64,000 nucleotides of DNA, from positions 1,736,001-1,800,000 of the forward strand of contig CP025324.1 in NCBI GenBank assembly GCA_004014935.1, read 5' to 3'. Position 1 is the first letter of the stretch, and each line of letters starts with the position of its first letter. Source of the DNA: Saccharomycopsis malanga. Its lineage: Eukaryota; Ascomycota; Saccharomycetes; Ascoideales; Saccharomycopsidaceae. This document shows, in pieces, positions 9,466-18,423 of this stretch. The position numbers and the translations under genes are program-made. The notes under the pieces were generated by a model. It was not told the DNA's origin. It saw nothing but the letters and a program-made list of their open reading frames with translations, and searched no databases.

Positions 9466-10710
9466 ATGGCTAGCAAAGCACTCCAAAGTCCGTTTCACTC
9501 GCTTCATTTGAAGTACGGGGGAAAGTTGGTGAATTATGCCAACTATTTGCTTCCAATCTCCTACGAGGGCCAATCTCATATAGAATCCCATAATCATGTA
9601 AGAAAAAACGCTGGATTGTTTGACGTCAGCCATATGCTACAGCACAAGTTGAGTGGTCTGCGTGCAGTGGAGTTTTTGGAGACATTGACCCCTACCGATT
9701 TGCAAAGTGTCTTGCCAGGTTGTGCCCATTTATCAGCCTTTTTGACCAAAGATAAAGGCGGAGTAATTGACGACACCATTATCACCAGGGTTGCTGATGA
9801 CGAGGTGTACTTTGTCAGCAATGGTGCCACTTCCGGCAAAGTTTCTGACTTTATCAAGAAGAGCTTGAATGAGTTTGACAGCGGAAATCATGATTTGCAA
9901 TACACCAATTTCAAAAAGTCCTTGGTGGCTCTTCAGGGTCCTATGGTGGCCAAGTATTTGGGCGAATATTTGAAAAGCGACTTGTCCAAAGTATTCTTTG
10001 GAAACCATTTCTTCACCACCACTACCGACAGCACGAAAAGCATTGGCAAAGGGTTTCCAGACTCGTTCAATCCCTCTTCCAACGGGGTTTTGATATCCAG
10101 ATCCGGGTACACTGGAGAAGACGGGTTTGAAATCTCCATTCCTAATGAGGAAGTTGCTCTCAACTTTTTTGAAGATTTGTTGGCCAAATATCCTCATGAC
10201 ATCAGGCCCATTGGACTTGCAGCCAGAGATTCCTTGAGACTAGAAGCTGGAATGTGTCTTTACGGCAACGAATTGACTGAGGAAATCACTCCCGTAGAAG
10301 CCAGTTTGAACTGGATTGTTTCCAAAAACCGCCGTGAATTGAACTCTCCAAGAGCTAATTTCAATGGCGCCTCTCATATTCTTGCCCAAATCAAGGACAA
10401 GTCGCTTGTTCCTTACAAAAGAGTGGGTTTCCAGTTTGAAAACGGTGCTGCTGCCAGAACTGGCTACAAGATTTTTATTGCTGATGAATCCAGCCCAGAA
10501 AAGGTCAAAGAAATCGGCTTTGTTAGTTCAGGTTCTCAAAGTCCTTCTTTGAGCGAGCAAACTGGCAAGAGAATCAATATTGGCCAAGGTTACGTGAAGA
10601 TGCCTCACAATAAAAGTAACACTGACATCTTGATCCAGGTCAGAAAGAAGTTTGTTAGCGCTCAGGTTAAAAAATTGCCATTTGTTCCTGCTGGTTATTA
10701 CAAGGCGTAG
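9466..10710 (+). CDS. GCV1: Glycine cleavage T-protein (aminomethyltransferase)
   Basis: Mitochondrial T-subunit of the glycine decarboxylase complex. It moves the aminomethyl carbon to tetrahydrofolate, giving 5,10-methylene-THF and ammonia. 414 residues, normal length. Conserved blocks: FDVSHM near residue 50, GGVIDDTIITR, SRSGYTGEDGFEISIP, and RDSLRLEAGMCLYGNELTEE (folate-binding region). The N-terminal extension before the catalytic domain is only about 14 residues, short for a mitochondrial presequence. In-frame stops lie just upstream, so no longer start exists in this frame; an upstream exon cannot be excluded. The CTG at 9658-9660 lies where S. cerevisiae has Pro, consistent with CTG as Ser. 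Confidence 0.96.
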   Translation: MASKALQSPFHSLHLKYGGKLVNYANYLLPISYEGQSHIESHNHVRKNAGLFDVSHMLQHKLSGLRAVEFLETLTPTDLQSVLPGCAHLSAFLTKDKGGVIDDTIITRVADDEVYFVSNGATSGKVSDFIKKSLNEFDSGNHDLQYTNFKKSLVALQGPMVAKYLGEYLKSDLSKVFFGNHFFTTTTDSTKSIGKGFPDSFNPSSNGVLISRSGYTGEDGFEISIPNEEVALNFFEDLLAKYPHDIRPIGLAARDSLRLEAGMCLYGNELTEEITPVEASLNWIVSKNRRELNSPRANFNGASHILAQIKDKSLVPYKRVGFQFENGAAARTGYKIFIADESSPEKVKEIGFVSSGSQSPSLSEQTGKRINIGQGYVKMPHNKSNTDILIQVRKKFVSAQVKKLPFVPAGYYKA

Positions 10711-10734
10711 TCTTGCTTGGTTTACTATTTAAGT

Positions 10735-11165
10735 ACATGTTATAGTAATAATATTATTATATTTTAAGCCCAGTATGTACGCGCTATGTCTATGGAAACT
10801 TGGTAAAACCCAGTGGGAAAAAACCCAAGTATGTCCCGGTCATTAATACATGTTTATTGAAGGAATATTAATGTAAACAATTGTTTTTCACAAGCCACTG
10901 GGAGGCAACTGGGAGGCCACTGGGCCATTTGGCTCACTGGTCAGTGCTCTCGGAGAAGAGAAAAAAGACCAAACAGTGAGTCAAAGATGATAAATAGTCG
11001 ATGATAAATAGTACAGGATTGGGCTTTACCAAGTGTCCCAGTCATTGTAAACTTGTCGCTGGCTTTTCTGAACACCCGATGGGTTGGAAAGTAAGCTCTA
11101 GACTTTCGTCTAGGTCGTATTTCAGACAGTTGCACTTGCCTGTGGAAACCACGTTCAGTTGAAAT
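10735..11165. mobile_element. Cluster of rearranged A-repeat pieces
   Basis: An antisense tail at 10745-10820 (ATTATTATATTTTAAGCCCAG..., CGCGCTATGTC, CCCAGTGGG). A sense head at 10915-10975 (CCATTTGGCTCACTGG, GCTCTCGGAGAAGAG). An antisense body at 11020-11160 (GGGCTTTACCAAG, GTCGTATTTCAGACAG, CTTGCCTGTGG). Opposite orientations in one cluster imply nested insertion or rearrangement. The motif CACCCGATGGGTTGGAAAG recurs at about 21210. Confidence 0.65.
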
Positions 11166-11370
11166 ATATGATATTATTAATTATTTTTCACAAATCTTAT
11201 CGTTCTCACTAATGCCACTTTTGTTCTGAACTCTAAAACAGGCCTGAGACCAATAATTACAATAGATGAGATTCTTCAAGCCTGAAAACAGATCAAGAAA
11301 ACAAAGATTGACATATTCATCATTGAGTCAGAAATTGCACCAAATATCATGTCTTGGACAGGTTATCCGG

Positions 11371-11918
11371 GAGAATATGATATAAGAATGGCAAGAAAAG
11401 ATAATTGAGAAAATCATACAATAATGGCAAGAAAAGATTATTGCGAAAATCATACAATAATGACAAGAAACGATTATTAAGAAAATTATATAATAATGGC
11501 AAGAAAATATTATTGAGAAAATCATACAATAATGGCAAAAAAAGATTATTGAGAAAATCATACAATAATAGCAAAAAAAGATTATCCAGGAGAATATGAT
11601 ACAAAAATGGCTAGAAAAGATTATTGCGAAAATCATACAATAATGGCTAGAAAAGATTATAAAGAAAATCATACAATAATGGCAAGAAAAGATAATTGAG
11701 AAAATCATACAATAATGGCTAAAAAGATTACTAAGAAAATCATACAATAATGGCAAAAAAAATTTTTAAGAAAATTATACAATGATGGCAAAACAAGATT
11801 ATCCAGGAAAACATGATACAATAATGGCAAGAAAAGACTATCAATGAGAGAATCATACAATAATGGCAAGAAGATTCTCAAGAAAAGATTATCCATGAGG
11901 AAATGATATCAATGGCAA
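11371..11918. repeat. 36-bp minisatellite, about 15 units
   Basis: Unit close to AAAATCATACAATAATGGCA plus AGAAAAGATTATTGAG, repeated about 15 times with point differences and a few longer variants containing ATCCAGGAGAATATGAT. The unit is a multiple of three, so long frames run through it on both strands (for example repeated SYNNGKKRLLRK); these are artefacts of the repeat. It lies between GCV1 and the GOR1-like gene. Confidence 0.9.
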
Positions 11919-12167
11919 GGTTTAAGCACGGATTCTGACTTGCTACAATGTCAGGACTGTGGAAATCAAAATCCTAAACATGATCACCTACTCACATTTA
12001 GAAAATGGACAAATTAACACGAAGGACATAACATAAGCTCAAATCTGGTTCTGAACTTGAAAAAGGCTGTACAAACTTTGCTCTCGTATATGGAAATGGT
12101 TATAAGATACTCAATACAAATAGTATGGACCGAAAAAAGAAGCTGGGTCTGTTTTTAGCCCTCTATG

Positions 12168-12375
12168 ATATCTTCTATTTCGAGCCCAATAAATATCAGT
12201 TTTCTATATACACGCTAGTGACTGGATAAAACCCAACCAATGTCCGGCCATCGTAATCTTCTCAACGGGTTCGATAAAACTCAACGATGAACACGACTTT
12301 CTAAGCAAATACAACTGACTGACAACTTGTGCTTACTTCCCAATCCAGCGACAAGTAAATGGATTTGATTGGGCT
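12168..12375 (-). mobile_element. A-repeat, 3' part with partial body
   Basis: Antisense A-repeat: TTCGAGCCCAATAAATATCAG, TATATACACGCTA, GGATAAAACCCAA, GCTTACTTCCCAATCCAGCG. The head is missing or unrecognisable. Confidence 0.55.
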
Positions 12376-12490
12376 TTTTTTTCTTTTATTATTTTTTTAC
12401 CAATTCCTTTCATTCATAACATGTATATTAAAAACGCAAAAGTAGCAGGATGAAAATACAAGATACTGACAGCTTCATTATATGTATTAC

Positions 12491-13591
12491 TTAAAATTCC
12501 ACATCTTTTTGGTCAGGAATCAAGGTCTTAACTTTACCGGTTTTCAAGTATTGTTCTATGTTATCGACAACAAACTCTTCCATTTCTTTGGTTGTTTCAA
12601 CGGTATAAGTGCCCATATGAGGCAAGCTTACTACGTTTGGAAAAGCCAATAATTCCTGGTTGACACCAAATGGCTCGTTTTCAAACACATCCAAACCAGC
12701 AGAAAAGACTTTTCCCAGTTTCAAACCTTCAATCAACGCGGTTTCATCAATAACAGCGCCTCTGGCAGTGTTGACAATGACCACATTGTCCTTCATTTTG
12801 GCAATGGCGTCCTTGTTGATCATGTGCTTGGTGGAGGCAGTCAAAGGCACGTTGATAGAGATAATGTCTGATTCTGCAAGCAATTCATCAAACGACACAT
12901 ATTCGGCACCTCCTTCAAGCTCGGGACTCAACTGACGACGGTTGTGATATATAAATCTCTTGAATCCAAATGGCTGGAGTCTTTTCAAAATCTCACGGCC
13001 AATCTTGCCGTTTCCTAAGATGCCTACGGTTTTTCCCTTTGGACTGTGGCCCTCCGGGGTGCCAGCCCCCAAACTGCCGCCGCATTTGACCCAGTTTCCC
13101 TTCATCAAGTTGTCGTGGGAATACTGGAAGTTGCGCAATGCAGCAAAGAGCAAATACACATTGGTGTCTGCGGTGTCTGGGCTGACCAAATCAGGAGTGT
13201 GCGCCATTTGGATCTTTTTCTTGGTCAATTCGCCAATATCAATGCCATCGTACCCAGCAGACCGCGTGATGATCATGCCTAGTGTCTTTGGGAACAAGGA
13301 TACAATCTCCTTGTCAAAAAGCCCAACATGACGTTTGGTCTCCAAGTCTCTGGATATGGCGACAATATCCTTGAATTCCGGGTTCGTCTTGAGATCCTCG
13401 ATAAACTCCGCCCTGCCATAGCTGCTGGATCCATCTTCTTCCACAGGAAGATCTATGATATTGGCCATTTTGGCCAACTTGTCCCAGGCCTCATGTGCAT
13501 GCTTAATATGTCCGATACGGAGAACCTTTGGTTTGGTACTTGTAGAAAAAGTCATTTTGTTTATTGAGTTGAAAAGTCGCTTGGCAAACAT
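12491..13591 (-). CDS. D-2-hydroxyacid dehydrogenase, glyoxylate reductase type
   Basis: NAD(P)-dependent D-isomer 2-hydroxyacid dehydrogenase of the Gor1 group, which reduces glyoxylate to glycolate. 366 residues. Seen: the Rossmann motif GILGNGKIGREILKRL, the catalytic Arg in NTARGAVIDE, the Glu in GLDVFENEPFG, and the His in SLPHMGTYT. There are two plausible starts. ATG 13591 adds a 12-residue basic, hydrophobic leader (FAKRLFNSINK) that looks like the start of a mitochondrial targeting sequence. ATG 13555 begins the cytosolic-looking form. Alternative starts could give dual localisation. A GC-rich tandem promoter element lies about 140-240 bp upstream. GOR1 is the closest named match I know, but orthology is not proven. 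Confidence 0.88.
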   Translation of the reverse strand: MFAKRLFNSINKMTFSTSTKPKVLRIGHIKHAHEAWDKLAKMANIIDLPVEEDGSSSYGRAEFIEDLKTNPEFKDIVAISRDLETKRHVGLFDKEIVSLFPKTLGMIITRSAGYDGIDIGELTKKKIQMAHTPDLVSPDTADTNVYLLFAALRNFQYSHDNLMKGNWVKCGGSLGAGTPEGHSPKGKTVGILGNGKIGREILKRLQPFGFKRFIYHNRRQLSPELEGGAEYVSFDELLAESDIISINVPLTASTKHMINKDAIAKMKDNVVIVNTARGAVIDETALIEGLKLGKVFSAGLDVFENEPFGVNQELLAFPNVVSLPHMGTYTVETTKEMEEFVVDNIEQYLKTGKVKTLIPDQKDVEF

Positions 13592-13727
13592 TGTGCAAAA
13601 ATAAATAATTCAGGAAATTCCAATCACCTCGCGTATTTATATATATATTCCCTTATCTAATGGAACCATCAACAGATGGTTAGATATACCTTGATTAGAC
13701 CTATCACAACACCCGAGATTCAGTGGT

Positions 13728-13835
13728 TGCGAGCCCGCGGCTCGGAGATAAGGGAGGGCAGGCGGAATGGTACCAAAACTCCGGGTCTCGGAGATAGGGG
13801 AGAAAGGGCGGGCTCGTACCAAAACTCCGGGTCCT
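13728..13835. promoter_or_regulatory. GC-rich tandem element with inverted CCG-N5-CGG
   Basis: Two copies of a roughly 50-bp unit (TCGGAGATA, GGGAG, GGTACCAAAACTCCGGG) between the GOR1-like promoter and the 3' end of BET4. The junction forms a perfect inverted repeat CTCCG-GGTCT-CGGAG at 13779-13793, of the kind bound by Zn2Cys6 regulators (CCG-N5-CGG). The GC content stands out from the AT-rich surroundings. Most likely an upstream activating site of the dehydrogenase gene. Confidence 0.5.
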
Positions 13836-13850
13836 ATAGCTGATAATAAA

Positions 13851-15177
13851 TTACAATGTTTTTTCAAATTCAGTGCAAATGTCAATGTAACGGTTCTTCC
13901 GTTTTGGGTCTGCTTGTTGTAATAGAGTAGTGGACTTTAGAATGTCTTGTCGTAATGTGTCTTTGACGTCCTGCTTGACACTCAATCTGTATAGAACCAA
14001 TTCAATGGACAGAATGATCTTTAAACACCATTTGTTATCAATGCCTCCATTGTCCTCCTTCTCCAACTCGTTGAGTTCCCTGATATCCGCCATCTGATTC
14101 CTGAGCACTGCGATGATGTCCGCCTGCGGAATATCTCCGAAAAAGTCCGAGGTTAGAAGCCAGTTCACATAGAGCCATATAGATTGGTCCTCAGGGTCCG
14201 TGTACAATGCGTTTTTGAAGTATTCCAACTCTTGCTTCAAAAAATCCAATTTGGACCTGAACTGGCTCTTCAACTTGTCTGTAGGCTGATTATTTCCGTT
14301 GCTGCTCTTCCCCGAAAGAAGGCCAGGGTTGGCAAACAACTTTTCAATTAGCTTGGTTCGGTTGTGTAGAGCAGAGTAGTTTGAAAAGTTTTTATTGATC
14401 ATCTCCGTAGTAAAGTTAAACTCCTGGATAGTCAAATCTACATTGGTCCGAGCTTCAAGCTGTGCAATTACATAACGACGGTATCTCCAGCTGTGATAGT
14501 TTCGGGCGTCCTTACTCAAAAACATGTCTACAAGTTTCAATTCTCTGTCCAAATCCGCTAGCGGATTGTTTTCAAGACACCACGTGCGGTGTGTCCAAAC
14601 CCAGTAGCACTTTGGAACCTTCCTGAGCTGCAAGGTTGTAAAATTGAGATCCCCAGTAAGAATCTCGCTGATTTCCAATAAAGACTTGTCTTTCAAAAGA
14701 TTATTTACAAGAATTTCCCTCCGATAGTTCCATACAGTGTAAAACTCCGGATTGAGATCTAACAACACAGCCGTTAGTTTGAACGCCGCATCAGAATAGT
14801 CACTTTGATCCCTCTATATTACAGTTAGTACTTTACATTCTCTCAACCATAACCAACTGGCTCATAAAGTTCTTCACCATATATACACCGAATGGTAAAG
14901 CCCTCGCCGCGTGATACTTGCAGGATCTTGCATAATAGCACATGATCTCGCAGTATTGCACATGAAGGTATTTTAAATTCCGTTTTAGATAGGGCAAACA
15001 TACGTTTGACAAGACGGTATCGGTTATCAGCCGGTAGCTTTTGATTTTAGTGGTGTCTCTGGCGAGTTTTCGTTGGCGGAGGTCCGCATCGTACTTTTGA
15101 CGTTTTACTCCGTGCTTAGATAAGGTTAGTGAATCAGCACAAATCAAGACTCCGCAAGCAAATCACACACTTACCAT
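13851..15177 (-). CDS. BET4: Rab geranylgeranyltransferase alpha subunit Bet4, two introns
   Basis: Alpha subunit of type II geranylgeranyltransferase, which with Bet2 and the Rab escort protein prenylates Rab GTPases for vesicle transport. Exon 1 (15175-15177) is the ATG alone. Exon 2 (15004-15114) encodes HGVKRQKYDADLRQRKLARD and on to TDTVLSN. Exon 3 (13851-14813) resumes RDQSDYSDAAFKLT and carries prenyltransferase alpha repeats (NPEFYTVWNYRRE, CYWVWTHRTWCL, NYHSWRYRRYV, NYSALHNR). The joined protein is about 358 residues, beginning M-HGVKR as in S. cerevisiae Bet4 (MHGIKR). Both introns have good donors, branch sites and acceptors and preserve phase. It is divergent from the protease gene across about 1 kb. 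Confidence 0.94.
14814..15003 (-). other. BET4 intron 2
   Basis: 190 nt. Donor GTATGT (15003-14998), branch TACTAAC (14830-14824), acceptor TAG ending at 14814. Splits between codons AAC and AGG, so phase 0. Confidence 0.92.
15115..15174 (-). other. BET4 intron 1, directly after the ATG
   Basis: 60 nt. Donor GTAAGT (15174-15169), branch CACTAAC (15131-15125), acceptor AAG ending at 15115. It separates the lone ATG codon from CAC GGA GTA. Confidence 0.92.
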
Positions 15178-16162
15178 GCTGATACTGTTAATTATAGCAA
15201 CAAAGAAACAGAAAACAGCCTCATCTATCGTCATACCTTTATATGTCGCATGTCGATTTCTGATTCCGATTTTCACTTTCCATTGTTACGAGCACTGCTT
15301 CATGGTGACTCTTGCGCCAACATGCATGGCCAGTCTATTATGTATATTCATATATACGAGTATTGCTCCTGTTTGCTACTGGCTGTGTTTGAGAGGATAT
15401 TGCGCAATGTGGAGGTGGCCTTGTGGGTAGTGATAAGGTGTTTAGCGTAGCGGGCGGTGCTTGTAGAGGAAATGGTTGCGCGAGCAAAATGTGGATTGTG
15501 ACATTTTACAGATTGAAAAGTTTCTCGGCAGGCATTTCTTTTAAGGTTGTGTAGGATGTTGAAAGCATTAGTATATAAGGTTGATATAAAACAGGAAATG
15601 AGTTTAGTGGGGTAGAATACAAAAAAAAAGTGCACATTTTCATATGAAATTCGGACTAGAAATGGATATTCATCCATGGTTCCAGGTTCTATTGTACCGT
15701 AATAATAATTAATCCACGTTTTGGCCCGCAACTGGCAATGAGCCAAGATCTAGGACGATGCTTTTTTGTAGGCGTAACACCTTATATATAGCTATGTTGC
15801 TTGCTGTTGGGCGTTTTTTTTTGCGCCGGTGCGTAGTTTGCTATCCTAGTTGTCCCATATTTTACTATCAATTGGAATTGGCAATGATGCAGCACAACTG
15901 TAATTTTACCCGAGTTGTTCGATGTATAAATAATGTGAAGAGTCTCGAAGATGGTGTGTTGGCAGGCGTGAACCATGGTAGGTGTGGTTTATCAACAAGT
16001 TTTTGTTTGGGGTGTCATAATCTATATTTTTGATCCATTATTGTGCTTGTCAGTTATAGACTATAGAGCATTTGATTGAGTTTATTCACAAGTTTTTAAA
16101 AATATATTTCTCACAGTTACGCTGGATACCATCTTACAGTTTCATATAGAGCTCAATATCAA
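15178..16162. promoter_or_regulatory. Divergent promoter region BET4 / protease
   Basis: 985 bp without a convincing gene, A-repeat or B-repeat. A minus-strand frame at 15348-15746 has no sign of being coding. Presumably holds both promoters. Confidence 0.4.
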
Positions 16163-17752
16163 ATGTTTCAATTTGTGAAATTAATTGCACTATTACTTAT
16201 TGTCAACCTAACCAAAGCTCTTCCATTGGAGCCAAGGGCTGGCAAGACCATAGAGGCCCCTTTGTATTACAAGGATCATTGGTGGTATATTGAAGTTGGG
16301 GTTGGAAGCAACAACCAGACAATCCGTACGGTATTGGACACTGGTTCTTCAGACGTTTGGTTCATGAGTCAGTCAAATCCATACTGTGACAATAGTGACT
16401 CCAAGACCAATAAGAGCTCCAATGTTTCAGATGCCAGTTTGATGAAGAAGCGGCATCAAATCGAAGACGTTGAGCTTTACGATTCTCCCAGACTTGTTAA
16501 AAGAACCTCAGAATACCGTGAAGATTATGACAAATATTTCAATGGAGAAAAAATAGGAAATTTGACTTCTTTAGGTCTCCCTATTGAAGACAAGTTCAAA
16601 TGCCCGTATTATTTTGATGCGGAAAGCTCGTCATCATTTCATTCCAACGACACTGAGTTTATGATAATTTATGTCAATTCTCAATATGCGTATGGCTCAT
16701 TTGCTACCGACACCTTTACTTTAGGCGAGACAAAGGTTGATGATGTTCAATTTGCAGTCGCCAACGAAGCTAACATTTCAACTCCTATTTTCGGCATTGG
16801 TGCTATCGACAATGAAATTGTAGCCAGCAAAAACAAGAGTAATTTCAGCTATCCAAACTTCCCTCGTAGATTGTACGAGTCGGGCGAAATCTCAAACTAC
16901 ATGTATCTGATCAGTGTCAATTCCAGTGAAACCGTGGGTTCTATTCTATTTGGAGGCAGCGATAGCTCCAAATATAATGGTGATTTAGTTGCTCTTGATA
17001 TCATGCCTTCTCCTGATGGCAGAATCCAAGATTTCAATGTCAATGTCAGTGTATCCTACGCAAACACTTCTAACCCAAACGAAGTTTATCTTGCTAGAAA
17101 CGTCACTGCCTTGGTTGATATCGGAAGTTCGGATTTGACTCTCAGTCCTAACGCCTATAAACTCTTTTTAGGTCAGTTCAGCAACTTGTCAACTTCCAGT
17201 AGCAGCTCAGATGGCTCAAGTAGCACCCAAGCCTCTGACGACTCTGAAAAAATATTTCCTTGTGAAGCCCTCAACAACTCTGTGATAGTTATTCATTTTG
17301 GAACGTTGAGAGTCCAATACCCTTTGGCCCAATGGGCTGAACCGGTCCAGAATGGGTATTGCCAAATAAGCAGCTACATGAACTTTCATACGGACGGTGA
17401 TGAAGACGACGACTCCATCACCTTGGGCTTGCCAGTTTACGACCGTGTCTACACTGTCTTTGATTTGGAAACCAGTAAAATCTCCTTTGCAGAGGCTAAA
17501 GAAGAATCGGTCGGAAAACTGAACGTTGCCTCTAGTGTTTCCCTGGGTACAGCATCTTCCACTGCATCAGCTTCGACAACAGTTCCTGCTCCTTCTGGCT
17601 CTGGAACCGGTAGTGGTGGCTCCTCTGCCAAAGCTTCTTCATCTGCCAATGACAATAACTTCAATAATCCTTTTTTCAGCACTTATTCACGTAAAATTGC
17701 TCTTTTAATGTCAATAGTGTTTATCTTTGGCTTGATGGATCCATTTTTTTAA
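16163..17752 (+). CDS. Yapsin-like GPI-anchored aspartyl protease
   Basis: Pepsin-family aspartic protease of the fungal cell surface, 529 residues. Signal peptide about 1-19 (ending LTKA), then a very short prosegment before GKTIEAPLYYKDHWWYIEVGVG. First catalytic motif VLDTGSSDVWF near residue 70, second LVDIGSSDLTLSP near 320 with Ile in place of Thr. Between strands near residues 90-125 is an insert with dibasic sites (LMKKR, RLVKR), like the yapsin loop that proprotein convertases or autolysis cut into two chains. Many NxS/T sites, a Ser-rich stalk, and a hydrophobic C-terminal tail (KIALLMSIVFIFGLM) that fits a GPI signal. Function by family: shedding or processing of wall and surface proteins. 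A degenerate B-repeat follows downstream. Confidence 0.9.
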   Translation: MFQFVKLIALLLIVNLTKALPLEPRAGKTIEAPLYYKDHWWYIEVGVGSNNQTIRTVLDTGSSDVWFMSQSNPYCDNSDSKTNKSSNVSDASLMKKRHQIEDVELYDSPRLVKRTSEYREDYDKYFNGEKIGNLTSLGLPIEDKFKCPYYFDAESSSSFHSNDTEFMIIYVNSQYAYGSFATDTFTLGETKVDDVQFAVANEANISTPIFGIGAIDNEIVASKNKSNFSYPNFPRRLYESGEISNYMYLISVNSSETVGSILFGGSDSSKYNGDLVALDIMPSPDGRIQDFNVNVSVSYANTSNPNEVYLARNVTALVDIGSSDLTLSPNAYKLFLGQFSNLSTSSSSSDGSSSTQASDDSEKIFPCEALNNSVIVIHFGTLRVQYPLAQWAEPVQNGYCQISSYMNFHTDGDEDDDSITLGLPVYDRVYTVFDLETSKISFAEAKEESVGKLNVASSVSLGTASSTASASTTVPAPSGSGTGSGGSSAKASSSANDNNFNNPFFSTYSRKIALLMSIVFIFGLMDPFF

Positions 17753-18064
17753 CTCTTGCATATTGTTCAAAGTTATAGATTCCTTTATGACAATTTCTGC
17801 TTTTCATCTTTGCCAAAAACTTTTTGGTTGGGCTCTAATTCACAGTTTGTATTCTTACTTTGACTTTTATCTTTCGATCATATATTCCATCTGAGATTTT
17901 ATATCACGAACATTGCAACAAAACTATTTAATGCATAATAAATTATTAAGACTGAATAGTAAGTTGGCTTGTGTTACAAGAAAATGGGTGCCATAACTGG
18001 TTTCGTCCAAATTGTTTGAAATGTGACTGCTATTTTTGGTATATCAAATGATAACAATGTATAG

Positions 18065-18117
18065 TAGTGAATTCTACAAAACTAATACTTACTGGGCTGA
18101 ATATGAGATATTTAGTA
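18065..18117 (+). mobile_element. A-repeat tail joined to a B-repeat
   Basis: CTAATACTTACTGGGCTGAATATGAGATA corresponds to the A-repeat 3' end. It is followed after a few bases by the head of B-repeat copy 2 in the same orientation. Confidence 0.6.
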
Positions 18118-18420
18118 TACTATTGCCAAGTGGCCAGGTTGGTTGAGCTATCATGCGCCACCATGTTTCACGCAAAACAAGTGTGGCGTTCCTCACTTTG
18201 GGTTTTGGGACTCGACTCGCGCTCTTGTCGTTTTGAAATAATCATCAAACCTTTTATTGAATTCAGTCAGTACTATCCTGACTATTTTGATTTAAAAAAC
18301 AGTACAATAAAATTTTGAATTTTTCCGCTATATTATATTACTATTTATAATAAATTGATTGTTACCTGATATAAGGGAAATTTGACAATTTTGACAAAAA
18401 GTTGATTCATATATTTCAGT
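18118..18420 (+). mobile_element. B-repeat copy 2, cut short at the ARG7 3' end
   Basis: Sense B-repeat: TGCCAAGTGGCCAGGTTGG (A-box region), AAGTGTGGCGTTCCTCAC (variable arm), GGGACTCGACTCGCGC (B-box region), then AT-rich body to GACAATTTTGACAAAAAG. It ends within a few bases of the ARG7 stop, so about half of the element is missing. The short open frame through it is not a gene. Confidence 0.7.
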
Positions 18421-18423
18421 TTC

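Noticed and set aside
11328-11896. Repeat-encoded proteins at the 36-bp minisatellite
   Set aside because: The unit length is divisible by three, so frames stay open on both strands by chance; no signal, promoter or unique ends.
15348-15746. 132-residue minus frame between BET4 and the protease gene
   Set aside because: No ATG-supported conserved start, unremarkable composition, and it lies in a divergent promoter region.
18067-18318. Open frame through B-repeat copy 2, and similar frames near 21859, 29448 and 63014
   Set aside because: They arise from the same tRNA-like head in sense or antisense, and the shared short peptide follows from the repeat DNA. Lengths and ends differ between copies.
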